Origin: Symmetrospora coprosmae
Taxonomy: Eukaryota; Basidiomycota; Cystobasidiomycetes; Symmetrosporaceae
Assembly: GCA_008802785.1 (NCBI GenBank)
Contig: VUYT01000028.1
Coordinates: 203,404-267,403, forward strand
DNA: 64,000 nucleotides
Direction of reading: 5' to 3'
Part shown: positions 42,202-53,460 of the stretch, piece by piece
Layout: each line of letters opens with the position of its first letter
Position numbering within the stretch: the stretch's first letter is position 1
Position numbers and translations under genes: made by a program
Notes under the pieces: model-generated
The model's input: the letters and a program-made list of their open reading frames with translations, nothing else
Databases searched by the model: none
What the model was told of the DNA's origin: nothing

Positions 42202-44110
42202 TCAAACGCCAGACTCTCGCCCCGCTTCTAGCTCCTCGCGCCGGATGGCCTCGCACACCCGCTCTGCGCTCGACACACACCCTTCCAGCAGCGGAATGCC
42301 CTCTGCCGCCCACGCGCCCACAAACCAGAACCCTCCATGCCCCTGATACCGCCGCTCCGCTGTCGTCTCTCTGTCCCCTCTCTGCCCCTTGCACCGCTCC
42401 TCATCGCCGGTGTGCTGCTGCCCGACATCAAGAAATCGCGGGAGGATCCGCCGGCTCTCGAGCGTGACCTTGGCCCGCTCGAACCGCTGGCTCGACAGCA
42501 CGGTATCGCGAGCAATGGCCACTGTCGGGTTGGTGCTCTGCAGGACAGGTGCCCCCGTCTCCGGATGGACGAGGGCCGGATCCAGGCGTGATAGATCGTG
42601 TGTCGCCATTGTGTAGCAAGCAGGCATGCACAGCTCATCCCTGCCACTCCCTCCCTCCCTTTCCTCCCCAGCAACAGCGCGCGATGCCCCGTCCGGCGAA
42701 AGCAGATTCAGTATCCGCCTGTCTGCGAGACTGGCAGGCAGCGTTGCGTCCGCATCCCAGTGGTTTACGACCAGGCTCTGCGTGTAGAGGAATTTGGCCA
42801 GGTCGTCGATGCGGCGCTGCTCGTACTCGAGGGTGGCCGGGTCCGCGTCCGGCGCGTCACGGAGATGCTTCAGGTGGTACCGGAGCAGCGTGCGCGCCTG
42901 GTTCGCCTGCGTCGCAAAAACAACGTGGTCGAATACGCGCTTGACGCCCTGCGAGTCCTCGAGCTCTACACTGGGCCTGCGCGTCCCCGCAGCGCCATGA
43001 GATATCCGAGCCGGACGGATGTCGACGAGCTCGCAACCAAGGTGGATATTCTCTTCGGGAACGTTCCGCAGAAGCGCAGTGACGACATTTTGGACTCCGC
43101 CCTTGACGACGTAATGGTCCGTCCCGAATGTCCGCGCGACGTATTCGAGCAGTTCGGCGGCGGGGTAGTCGTCGAGCACCTCGTTGGGCGAGCAGGTCGT
43201 CACGCAGGAGAGCAGTGGGACGAGGATGTCGTGCACGAAGCGGTTGGGTAGCTTGGTGCGTGCGCAGAAGTGGCGCAGCGTGCTGCGCGCGACCCAATGT
43301 TCTCTCGCCCTGCGGGAAGGTGAGCTTGTATGCGTGCTGAGCTTGACGTGGTAGAGCGATAGCAGGAGGAGGTAGACATAGGACCCCGCGTAGAGCAAGG
43401 CCAGCGCGAAGAAGTCGAGGCGACAAGAAGCCCAGGACGGAACGAAGGTCGGCCATGGAAGAAGTGGGGCAGGCTGTGGTTGTGAAGACGGAGCTGCTTT
43501 CGCAGATCTTTGCGCGGCGGGCGAGGGCAACGGCGAGGGAAGGCTGATGGGCCGAAGAGACAGGCCATTGTTGCCATTGTAGATGAAGGTGGTCCGAGGC
43601 CGCTGTTGCTTTTGTGACTCGCTCTTGCTCTCGCTCACGCTCACGCTCACCGTCGCCGCCCCGTCCCGCAAGCTCGCGACGCGTGCAGATCCAGGCACGA
43701 CGCCAAAGGCATAGTCGAAATTGGAGAGCTGTAGCTCGACGCCGAGAGATCTGTAGAGGCGGATGAGGCGCTCATAGTAGCCTGTGCGCGTGTCGCAGAG
43801 CCAGGCTCTCGTGTCCGTCAGTCCAGCTCTAATCTCGCCGCGACTCCGCCCACAAAAATGGCGCGAGGAGGGGCAGGCAGGTCAGCTCACCAGACTGCAA
43901 GGCCCGCATGGGCGAGTCTACTCTGTGCATCCTGCCGTCCTTCCCTTGCACGTCAATGCTCGCGCTGTCCATCCCAATGCTCGACGCCTTTTCGAACAGG
44001 TGCACCTCCGAGTCGCAGTCGGCCGACGACGAGAGCAGGTGGACTGCCGTCAGACCGGCGAGCCCGCTGCCAATGACGGCTATCCGTGTCCTTGACCGCT
44101 GCGTGTCCAT
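42202..44110 (-). CDS. FAD-dependent amine-oxidase-like oxidoreductase with a membrane segment
   Basis: Exons 43891-44110 and 42202-43781 give 599 aa. The N-terminal Rossmann motif RIAVIGSGLAGLTAVHLL binds the ADP of FAD, followed by EVHLFEKASSIGMD. Exon 2 begins YYERLIRLYRSLGVELQLSN. A hydrophobic stretch (DFFALALLYAGSYVYLLLLS) suggests a membrane helix within the substrate domain. Conserved features continue with VVKGGVQNVVTALL, VFDHVVFATQANQA, and the C-terminal FAD motif GGFWFVGAWAAEGIPLLEGC. This layout matches fungal NAD(P)/FAD-binding proteins related to amine oxidases and desaturases; the substrate is unknown. The intron is phase 1 with GTGAGC..CGCACAG. Confidence 0.82.
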
Positions 44111-44405
44111 CGTGAATGGCTGGATATGGGCTATGCTATCCGTGCAGTCGGGGCGAGAGGAAGCCTTCGTCGCCGTGGCCGTCTCCTCGTAAAGCGCCCT
44201 CGACCGCCTTGCGCGTTTCCGCGGCGGGCCCCGTCGCCACCTCGGCCTGGACCCGACGAAAGCTATATCCTCGCCTGTCACTGATATTGCGACTGCTTCC
44301 AGGATACGATAACAGCTACGAATACTGTACGCGATGGTTCGGCCTTCTGTCCCGCGCTCGATGATCGCCCAGCTCGTCCAGCGGGAGGCGCGCGCGAACG
44401 CTTCC

Positions 44406-45584
44406 ATGGTTCCGGCCATCAGGAGACATGTCTGGCAATCAGCGACCACAGCGACGTCTGCAACGCGCGCTCGCCGCTATTCTGCATCGGCCACCTCGCG
44501 CTCTGACAGCACCAGCACTGCATCTCCCGCATCTCCGGAGCGCTCGACATGGTACACCTCGCCGGCCGACAGTTTCGACGCCAAGGTCAGCGCGCACGAT
44601 GACATCCGGTGCGTTGGCGAGGGATAACGCCTGCGTTATCGGCATTTTCTGATATGAATCAGGTCGCAGCACCCGCATCCTCGAGGCGTCCCTGCCTTTC
44701 ATCCCGTCCACTGGCTTCTCCCTCCGCACCATCCAAGCTGGCGCCGCAGCCCTGCAGCAGTCTGGATCGTCCATGGCAGCTTCGTTCTCCCCGCTCGCCC
44801 TCGACCAGCTCTTCCCTTCTCCCGCGCTCCGCTCTCTCAGCTTGCCCTTACCGCGCCTGTTCCGTCGGGCAAGCGCGCAGGCCCGGGAAGAAGGAGAGCG
44901 CATCGGGCCTTCTCGCGCCCTCCTCGATGCCTGGGCGGCGCACGGGCGCCAACAGCTCAGAGCAGCGATCGTTGCCGATGGCGCCGCGTCGGAGAAGCTG
45001 GATCCGCTGGCCAGCGTGCGGAAAGCATTCAGGCAGAGGCTCGAGTACAATCTGCCCGTCCTGCAGTTCCTGCCAGAGGTGCGAGCGCCAGTGATTGCAT
45101 GCCTCAGCACTTAGTGCAATGATTAATCAAGGGACTGCCGTGCCGCATTTGTTCAGGCCATCGCGACGCTGTCCGTCCCAGATCCGAGCAAGGCTTCTCT
45201 CCCCTCGCTGAGTGGGTACAAACAGTATTCTCAGGCGATCGCGGGCGAAATCCTCAGCTTCGCAAAGGCCGAGGTGAGCTCTCCCAGATTGCGTACATGG
45301 GGCGCTTTGCCAAGTAGAGCTGCGCTGACGTAGTTTACCTTTCACCGCTTGCTGTGCTCTTGCTGCTTCCCTAGGCCTCCCTCACTAGGCTGCAGACAGT
45401 CTACACCCTTGCAGAAGTGTACCAGCTCTCACCCTCCAGACCCAGCTTCGAGCAAGTCGTGATGCACCTCGATCGGCTAATCGAGCAATCGGCAGGGTGG
45501 GAGTCGACAATATCCGACACGCAGGAATTTGCAGAGTACGTCATGCGGTCATGGCGGGGTATCATCAAGGCGAGAGGGCTGTAG
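44406..45584 (+). CDS. COQ9: Ubiquinone biosynthesis protein Coq9
   Basis: Coq9 is a lipid-binding mitochondrial protein that supports Coq7 in ubiquinone synthesis. Exons 44406-44608, 44670-45078, 45157-45273 and 45375-45584 give 312 aa. A mitochondrial-type Arg/Ser/Ala-rich leader is followed by TRILEASLPFIPSTGFSLRT and IQAGAAALQQSG, corresponding to the family's N-terminal helix-turn-helix. A central helical part includes SVRKAFRQRLEYNLPVLQFL, and the C-terminus ASLTRLQTVYTLAEVYQLSP aligns with the Coq9 region that ends in a lipid-contacting helix. The usual AGD-S-D-WYTKR segment is not clearly kept, so this is a divergent member. Confidence 0.75.
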
Positions 45585-45785
45585 AGGTAGAAGGACAGGC
45601 GTCTGCCCGCCGTTGGTTAAGCCACTTTGATTGAACACAACGAAGAGCAAAGAGCGCAACCGAGCTTTTGTCGTATTATCTACAGTGAAAGTGAAGGCCG
45701 AAACGTCGACGCGCGCGGGTATTGACGAATGCAAAGGGTGATTAAGGGCATCCCCAGAGCTGGCTTGGTTATCTGACGGCTCTCG

Positions 45786-48700
45786 TCACTCCTCCATCAG
45801 CTGAGGCGCGGATGTCGCAGCTGCAGCGGCGGCCGCCTGCTCTAGCTCTGCCACCTCTGCGTTTCTGACCCTGGCCATAAAGTGTGAGACTCTGGCAGCG
45901 GCACAAGAAAATGTGTTGTCAGTGCAGTCCTAGAGCGGTGCTGCTCGCCTGACTAGGGCATGCTCGATCAAAATGACGCCTCGGCGAGCGAGCGACTCTC
46001 ACCTTTGCAGGTCCAGTCCGCCGGCTCCAGCTCCTTTCCCTGCGGACGACGAGCCTCCCTCCGCGTTCGCAGAGACATGCACACTCGCCGAATTTGCCGC
46101 TGCCGGTTCATCGCTTTCGAGCGCAACGATGAGGTTCCCAAGCATGTTTTCAATCTCCTCGTCGGCCGAGACGCCCGTGCAGAGCTTGACGAGTCTGCGC
46201 GCCTCGAGCTCCAGGCCGCCCGCGGCCGTGCGCTCGCGCGTGTGAGCGATCCGCGCGCGGAGCAGGGCCAGCACGCGCGTGTACCAGATCTCCATCCGGC
46301 GCAGCTGAGCGAGCGTGACTTGCGTAGCCGCAGGTCCAGGTCCAGGTGCGCCTCCGCCTGTTATCTGCGATGATGGTGGTGAAGCGGCCGCTGGAAGCGG
46401 TGGGTCCGCTTCGATGGTCATGGGCATGCTCACTGCAGGGAGAGCGCCGAGCGTGCTGCCTGCACCGCGGTACTCGAACGCCGCGGCATGTATCCGCTTT
46501 TGGTCCTCTCCTAGCTCGTCCTCTCCATCTCCTGTTCCCTCTCCGCTTTGTGCATTGGCTTGCTTCCCTGGCCGGGCTTTCCCCCCTGTGCTTCCGTCAA
46601 GGCCTTTCCCCGTGGCCGCTGCACTGGCGTCCGGGGGGTACTCCGGCTCGCCATCGACGCCCGTCCGCCCCGTCCAGTCAAAGCGATCCTCTTCCTCGAT
46701 CGCCTGCTCCAAGTTCCGTATCCGCCACCGCGTCGCTTCCAGTGCGCGCACCTCCTCGCGCAAGCCGATGAGCGCACTCCGCCGTTCCGCAAGCTCGCGC
46801 GTCGCAGCGTGCAGCCTCTCCCGCGTCCGCTGGAGTGCCTCTCCGCGTGCTGCGAGCTCGGCGGAGAAGTCGGCACTGAGCGACGTCAGCAGCGTACCCA
46901 GTGTCGCGAGGAGGTCGCGCGACTGCATTTCTCTTGTAGCGCCGTCAGCCGGACCCGGCGCCGACGCCGACGAGGGCCCGGCAACCGCCAAAGAAGAAGA
47001 ATTGCCGCTTGGCTGTAGTTGCAGCTGCTCGACGGCCAGCTCCGCAGGCGTGGGTACCGTCAACCCTTCCTCGAGGAAGCCAAAGTCGCCTGGTCGGAGG
47101 CCGAGGTTGTTGGGCAGATTCGCATTGGCCCCACTCTCAAGGAGCATCCGGACAATGGGCCGGCTTCCGACGCGCGCGGCAATATTAAGCGCCGTGTCAC
47201 CGTTCGCGTCCTTGGCGTCGAGCAGGTCATTGAGCGCCGTCCGCCCAGTTTCTGGTAGCGCGGGCCCAGTCCCAGTGCCAGCGGGGGCAGGTCCCGAAGC
47301 CGACGCTGATCTAGACGCAGCGGCGGCGGCGGCGGCGACTCTGCTCGTGTGGCTCTCACTGCTGGCGCTGCGCCGCGCTGCAATCGACAGCGGCGCTCCC
47401 GTCGCCGCCGGCCCCGCAGCCGACGCGGCGTGCGCATGCTCCGCGAGCCAATGCAGGACCGTCTCCATGTAGTGCCTCGCCGCGGCCGAGCGCCCGCGGA
47501 TCCCAGCGACGAGCGCAATGTGGTGCAGGACGGAGCGGAGCTGGTCGTCCACCGCAAACATGCTGCCGCTGAGGAGGTCGAGCAGGCCGGGCACCAGAGG
47601 AGAAGCGGGTGCGAACGACTCTGCGTCGAAATTGTTGGTCACGAGCACGGCGCGCATCAGCGGGGTCTCGCCCGATGCATTGCCCCGGTCGGGCAAAGCG
47701 CCCGCGCCGAGTAACGCCTGCACGGTCGAGAGGCGGCCGAGCGCGGCAGCCCAGTGCAGTGCCGTATGCTGCTGCTCATCGATGGGCGCGTTGGCGTCCA
47801 AACCCGCTGGGAAGCCCGACACAACGGCTGAAGGGTCCATCTCGCCGCTTGCAGGAGCGCGGCCGCTGGATCCTGTATCTGCTTCTACTTCGGCGTCCGC
47901 GTCGGCGTCCGCGCCTGCCCCCGCTGGTGCAGCACCGGCTGTAGGGCCGGCGGGCATGTCGGCATCGATGATGAACAGCGACATGAGTGCCTCTCGGTGC
48001 TCTGCGCTGGTTGGTCCAGCTACGTCGCTATGCTTGGTCGCACGGTGTATCTGCTGCAGCTGCACGGGGACTGTGGATGTTGATGCATCGCTCGTATGCG
48101 GGAGGCCATTGCCTTCTGCCAGTGGCGCGGAAGGCCCACTAGCGCTCCCCTTTGGCGGGGCAAGACCGTCCACTCTTGCTCGCTTGTTACTGCTCCCCTG
48201 CCCTGATGAGGTCTCTCCAGCTGATTCGGGGCCGCCGTTGCTTGCGGCAGTTCCGGACGTCGACGTCTCGGCAGGCACTGGGACCGGCGCCGACTCCGCA
48301 GCTTGCCGGGGCCGCTTCCGGCTATTTACGTTCGTGGTTGTGCTGGATCTCTTGCCCTTGATGTCCTCCTTCACTGTAGCAGGGGGCCGCTTCTGCCCGT
48401 TGGCCTTGGTCGGCGCTAGAGGGCCTCCGTTCTGGTGCGGAGGCTGCTTCTGGGCGCTCTGCAGCGGCTGAGCTGCTGCTGATGATGACGGCGGTGCTGA
48501 CCGCTGCGATGCTACCGGGGGCGATGGCGACTGCGACTGCGACTGCGGTTGCGGACCGCTGGCCTGGAGCGATGGCGTCGCTGCGGGGGTGAAGACTGCG
48601 GCCGTATCGCCGACGGCGGCCGGTGGGCTGTACTCAAAGAGCGGGCGGACGAGCTCGAACACGCCGTGCTGCCCCGCCATCTTCTCCGCGTCGTGTGCGG

Positions 48701-49514
48701 GCATCCACACGCCCTCGCACCGTCCATGCGCCGGCCCCAGGCTCTCGTGCTCCACGCCCGAGTCTGGGTGCGCCACGTCCCGCTCGAGCGTCTTTGCCCG
48801 CTGCGCTTTCGTGACGCCCGCGACCTTGAGGAGCTGGCTCGCGTTGACCCACCCGTCGGCGCGGCGGCGCATGACGCTGTTCCCGCGGCGGACGAGGAGC
48901 TCGTACACGGGCGTGTTGGCGTAGACGGCCTGCGGGCGGACGCGTGAGAGCGCGGAGAAGGCAGAGCTACTCGTCAGCAAGAGTCCAAGTAGCCCAGATG
49001 GAAGGGGAAGACCGGTCCGACGACTCACGAGCAGGACCTGGGGCTTGCCAGCGCCGGCTGCACCGGTGTCAGTTCCGGATGGAGTCGCGGCTGGGGTTGC
49101 GCCGGCCAGTGCTGCTTTCCCGGCCCTCGTACTCTTTGCTGTGGTTGATGACGATGTCGCTACTCTTGACGATGCAGGCTCCTCCGAGGGGTTGGATGAT
49201 GCGGACGAGTGTGAGCGGGACCTTGTCTGCTGCTGCTGCTCCCCGTGCTGCTGCTGCCCACGAGGAGCAACGGCGTCTGTCCCGCGACCGCCAGAAGGCG
49301 CACCCTGGCCGCTCCCAGTCGTCACTCTTCCGTCTCGCGCTGCGTGGATTCCATCCTTCGCCTTCTCCTCGTTGCCCTCCATTGCGCTGCCCTGTTCCTG
49401 CATGTCTTCCGGCCCTCCTCGTGCATCCGCTGATGAGGCTGCTCCTCCTCCCTGCTGCTGCTGCTGCTTCTCACCGCCCGTCCCTGCCATACCACCCTTG
49501 GACGAATCTGCCAT
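45786..49514 (-). CDS. MBP1: MBF/SBF-type cell-cycle transcription factor (KilA-N/APSES plus ankyrin repeats)
   Basis: DNA-binding subunit of the G1/S regulator MBF. Exons 49029-49514, 46003-48929 and 45786-45891 give 1,172 aa. After a Gln/Ser-rich tail the APSES domain reads AVYANTPVYELLVRRGNSVM, DGWVNASQLLKVAGVTKAQR, GVWMPAHDAEKMAGQHGVFE and LVRPLFEYSP. Ankyrin repeats follow an acidic/Ala-rich linker: EQQHTALHWAAALGRLSTVQ, GNASGETPLMRAVLVTNNFD, DANGDTALNIAARVGSRPIV. A coiled coil (LREEVRALEATRWRIRNLEQ) and a C-terminal helical region, where Swi6 would bind, end the protein. The first intron (48930-49028) is 99 nt and stop-free, so retention keeps frame. An ACGCGT site lies upstream. Confidence 0.88.
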
Positions 49515-49957
49515 TGCAGTGTCCTTCCTCTCCTCTTGCACCTCTGCTGCTTTGCTGTGGCTCTCCTTCCTCGTTTGTCTCCCTTCCTCTCCTCTCCCCG
49601 CCGTGTTTTGGCCTGCAGTTGTGCGCGCGCCGTACTGTACCGTGGCCCGTGTGGCACGCGGGGGACGTGGTGGCTGCGCGCGGACAATGAGCGCTGAGCT
49701 CCGAATCCAAGCTGGATCGTGGCAGGGTGCTCTCTCTCTCTCTCTCTGCTCTGCGCAGGTCTGCTGCTCTCGTTCCCCTCCCTGTTCCTCTGTGTCGCTG
49801 GCGGTGGGAGAAGAGCAGAGAGGGAGAGGGAAGAGCCGCATCCGCATCCGCATGAGGCAGGCAGGGTGGATGATGGAGGGGGACACCACCGTCGTCGTCA
49901 TCACCATCATCACAGACAGATACATCACACAGATATACCAACATATACACGCTGCAA

Positions 49958-49963
49958 ACGCGT
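49958..49963. promoter_or_regulatory. MCB box ACGCGT (MBF site)
   Basis: ACGCGT is the consensus bound by MBF. It lies 444 bp upstream of the MBF-subunit start codon and about 210 bp upstream of MON1. Autoregulation of the MBF gene is the simplest reading; a single hexamer can also occur by chance. Confidence 0.35.
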
Positions 49964-49980
49964 CCATCGCTGACGCTCAC

Positions 49981-50040
49981 GCTCATGCTCATGCTCATGC
50001 TCATGCTCATGCTCATGCTCATGCTCATGCTCATGCTCAT
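49981..50040. repeat. Perfect hexanucleotide microsatellite (GCTCAT)10
   Basis: Ten uninterrupted copies of GCTCAT, flanked on both sides by the one-base variant GCTCAC. It sits between divergent MBF-subunit and MON1 genes. On the minus strand it gives a Met-Ser (or His-Glu) repeat ORF, which I treat as non-coding. Confidence 0.95.
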
Positions 50041-50170
50041 GCTCACCGCTTAGGGGGAACTGGCCAGGCACGGGACAGGGACGCATCGCAATGACAGCAT
50101 AGCACCTCTTCATGCGGCCGACAGCTGCTCGACCTCATCCTCATCCTCATCCTCTGGCAGCTGTGCTGTG

Positions 50171-53131
50171 ATGAGTGCTCATCCTCATGTCGCTGCTGTA
50201 CGGCCATCCCTGCTCAGCGCGGCCACAGGAAAGGGCAGCAGCACGTCAACGCACACGACCTCGGCCGTGACGCAGGCAACAGCAACAGCAACAGCAACAG
50301 CAACGTCAACGTCCACGTCCACGTCATCTTCCCCGTCTGCATCCCCGTCCAGACGCGCTGCCCCGTCGTACTCCCGCTCCTACTCGCAATCGCGCTCAGG
50401 TCTCAGTCTCGCAGCAGTCTCCGCCCTTCACACCAAGCAGTTCCAGGAGGGAGGACGGCTTGCAACGCCGCCTGGTAGCATCAGTCACAGAGACGATGAT
50501 GACGACGACACCGAACGCAGCAGCTTGCTGAGGATCAAGGCCCGCGACTTTGCTGCCGCGAGGAGCGCGTCCCCGGGTGACCGTGCGCACACCCCTGAGG
50601 GTGATCTGCTGCGCAACGACAAGGAGCAAGCGAGCGACAATGACAGCGAAGTGGAGGACGAGGATATGGCCAGCTTTGACAGCCGCCAGCTCGTAGCTCG
50701 ACCCTCATCACTGCACGCGACAGACCCGCGCGTCATGCTCCGAGAGCAGCTAAAGAGGAGCGAGAGTGCCCGCGGCGGCCTGCATCGCGGGTCGAGCGCG
50801 ACACACGGTCAGGGTAGCCACCTGGGTGCGTGCGTCGTCGTACCACGCTCATGCAAGGCGGGCCCCTTCGTTGATTGATGTGCTCCGTGATCTTCATATG
50901 CAGCCAGCGACAAGTCCGAGGCGCAACACGATCCACCCCACACACGCTCGCACGGTCAAGAAGCCCCGTCTGCCGCCGCCGCCGCACAGGGACAGACTTC
51001 GCATCGCAGCCCAACAGTCGAGACTGCCGTCCGGCCGCGCCGCTACATTGTCCTGACGTCAGCTGGAAAGCCTGTCTATGCAAGGTGAGCTGCGCCTCTC
51101 GGCTATCTGGCACGACGAACGCCCTTAACCCGACTCCCTGTCTCCTCGAATGTTCCACCGCCGCAGTAGTCGCACCAGTCGCACCAGCCTGGAGGCTGCG
51201 TCAGATCCGACACACCCGCACGCCGAGAGCGAGGGAGAGTCAGAAGAGGCCCTCACGAGCCTCGTCGGCGTCATCCAGGCCATCGTCTCGCTCTACGCCA
51301 TGGAGGAAGAAGGGTGCGACCGGATCCGATACATAGACGCCGGACAGCTGCACATTGCCTTCCTCCTGAAGGCTCCCCTGTACCTCGTGGCCATCTCGGA
51401 CTTGGCCGAGCCCGAGGCCGTGGTGCGTCGCCTTGCCCCTGGCCCTCTCCCTGCCCATCTGCCTCTACCTCTCCCGATTGCCGCTCGTGGCTGACGCGTC
51501 TCCGTGCTTGGGCTGTATTCACCGGGTGTCTCGTCTCGTCTACGCGCGGAGAGCAGCTCCGCACGCACCTCGACTACCTGTACCTCCAGATCCTGAGCGT
51601 CGTCTCGCACGCCCAGCTGCACGCCATCTTTGCCAAGCGCGCCAACTTTGACCTTCGCCGCCTGCTCGAAGGGACAGACGGCATCATGGACAGCCTCGTC
51701 GAGCGCCTCCAGTGGGATTTCGAGTGCACCCACGGCGCGCTCCGCGTCCTGCCCCTCGACATTGCGCTGCGGGATGAGTGTGCGCAGGCCCTGCGACCGC
51801 CGACAGCGGAGATGAAGCGGAACCCGGTGAGTGGGTGCGCGGCTCTCTTGCGCGAGAGTGTGCCGCGAGCGCGCGTGTGCGATTGCTGAACAGTGCTGGC
51901 GCACCTGGACTGGTCTGCTCGTGGCCAACGTCCCTAAACCAGGACATTCTCTATGCCCTCCTCCTCTCGCACACGACGCTCATCACGCTCCTCCGGCCCA
52001 AATCGCACTCGATCCACCCATCGGACCTGCAGATTCTCCTCAACACCCTCTCCGCCTCGTCCTCCCTGCGAATGCCAAACTCCGAGTCCTGGCTTCCCAT
52101 CTGCCTGCCCAAGTTCAACGCCAAAGGTTTCGTATACGCCTGCATCAGCTACTTTGAGCCGGCTTCTGCCACCGGCTCGGAGGACGGTGCGGCACAAGGT
52201 CGCCAGCTTGGGCTCGGGACGGTGCTCATCACGACAGACCGAGAAGGCTTCTTCGATATGAAGGCATGGAAGGACGCCATTGCCGAGGTGGGTTGCTGTT
52301 CTGTGGCCTGCGTGCGCTACGCTGGTTCATGCCTGTGGCAGGTGCTGATAGCGTGCGCGTACGTCGCGGGCCATCTTTCCTGCTTGCAATCGGTTCTTGC
52401 TTCCGGCTGCGTTCATTCAACTCAGAAGCTGCATGCGCGTTCTCCGACATCGGCCGGGGCTTCAACGTCGCTTTACGCACGACTGGCCGCCTCTCTCCCT
52501 GTCTCTGCCTCCTCCGCTCCTGACCACAGCACCGACCTCACACTGCCGCTGCTTCGTTCGCCCATCGGAGAAACAGCGAAAGCAGCGACAGCCATGCCGC
52601 CTATCCCGGCGCTGCGCCATTACGTGTACAAGTCGCGCACGTACGTTCAGATCACGCACCCGCCATTCACGGGCGCGTACGCCAGCAGTCTCGCAGCGCG
52701 GCGGCGACTCGCGGGCCTGTACCAGCGCGTGCATGCGTCGCTGCACGAGACCGGCGCGGGGGGGATTGGGACTGGCACTGGGCCAGGGGCAGGGGCAGCA
52801 GGTGGGGTTGGAAGAAGCAGCGGGCCGATGCGGCTGGTGTATGCCGTCACTGCGGACGAGGCTGTCCTGGGCATGGTGCGTGCTCTTGTAATTCCTTCTC
52901 TTGCGGTTTTCCGCCGGGCCCGCCGGGCAAGGCTGAATGAGCAAAGGGTGGTTGTGCTCCTCCCCTCCGTGTTCGGTGTTCGGGGCGCAGGTCACGACAT
53001 CGTACGAGCTCTACCTCGCATTCCCGCCGCTGGTTCCGAAAAAGACGGCGACGGACTCGGCGCACGCACTGGCGCGATGGGTCAAGAAGAATGAGAGCAC
53101 GCTGTTCCTCACTAGTGCGCCGCACTTCTAG
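50171..53131 (+). CDS. MON1: Mon1 subunit of the Mon1-Ccz1 Rab7/Ypt7 exchange factor
   Basis: Mon1 with Ccz1 activates Ypt7/Rab7 on late endosomes, vacuoles and autophagosomes. Exons 50171-50825, 50904-51084, 51167-51422, 51557-51826, 51943-52287, 52426-52875 and 52991-53131 give 765 aa. After ~230 disordered residues with Thr/Ser and poly-Asp tracts come the three longin-like domains: RRYIVLTSAGKPVYA, SLVGVIQAIVSLYAMEEEGC, LRTHLDYLYLQILSVVSHAQ and FDLRRLLEGTDGIMDSLVER. Next are DILYALLLSHTTLITLLRPK, SESWLPICLPKFNAKGFVYA, HYVYKSRTYVQITHPPF and VTTSYELYLAFPPLVPKKTA. The acceptor of exon 6 (52425) is the least certain. A (CAACAG)n-type tract at 50276-50306 encodes an Ala-Thr repeat. Confidence 0.9.
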
Positions 53132-53460
53132 ACGGGGATGGGGTTGCACATCGCGCCCGGAGCTAGCAGGGCTCGAGGCTTGCACGGCATGGAAGGGGGG
53201 GAAGAGAGACGATCGGTAGTCTGCAAAGTGAGATGAGGCTGTTGTTGTCAGATTGTACGGTGCTCGTGCTCCTAGATTCGGCGATGCATGTAGAGAATCA
53301 AGTAGTGGCGGCGTGCTATGGTGACGAGCTCGCAGGCAGCGGCATTGTAATTACAGTCAACAAGGCGCATGGCGTGCACAGCACATTCAGAGATGGGAAA
53401 GCAAGATGCCCGAACCGTTTTTATCGTCCGGCAATACCGTCGGAGATGCGAGCCCACGCT
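53132..53460. other. Convergent intergenic region
   Basis: 329 bp between the MON1 and FCF2 stop codons. No supported gene. Confidence 0.4.

Larger units (their letters stand above)
49515..50170. other. Divergent promoter region MBF subunit / MON1
   Basis: 656 bp between two diverging start codons. Holds a (CT)n tract near 49730-49748, an ACGCGT box at 49958-49963, a perfect (GCTCAT)10 repeat at 49981-50040 and (CCTCAT) repeats near 50130. No coding frame beyond repeat-driven ORFs such as poly Met-Ser. Confidence 0.5.

Noticed and set aside
46315-47472. 385-aa plus-strand ORF, and others up to 317 aa between 46 and 49 kb
   Set aside because: They lie opposite the MBF-subunit gene, which has APSES and ankyrin motifs; these are GC-rich shadow frames.
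49471-50046. Minus-strand ORF beginning with repeated Met-Ser
   Set aside because: Its first part is the translated (GCTCAT)n microsatellite and the rest overlaps the MBF gene's 5' region.
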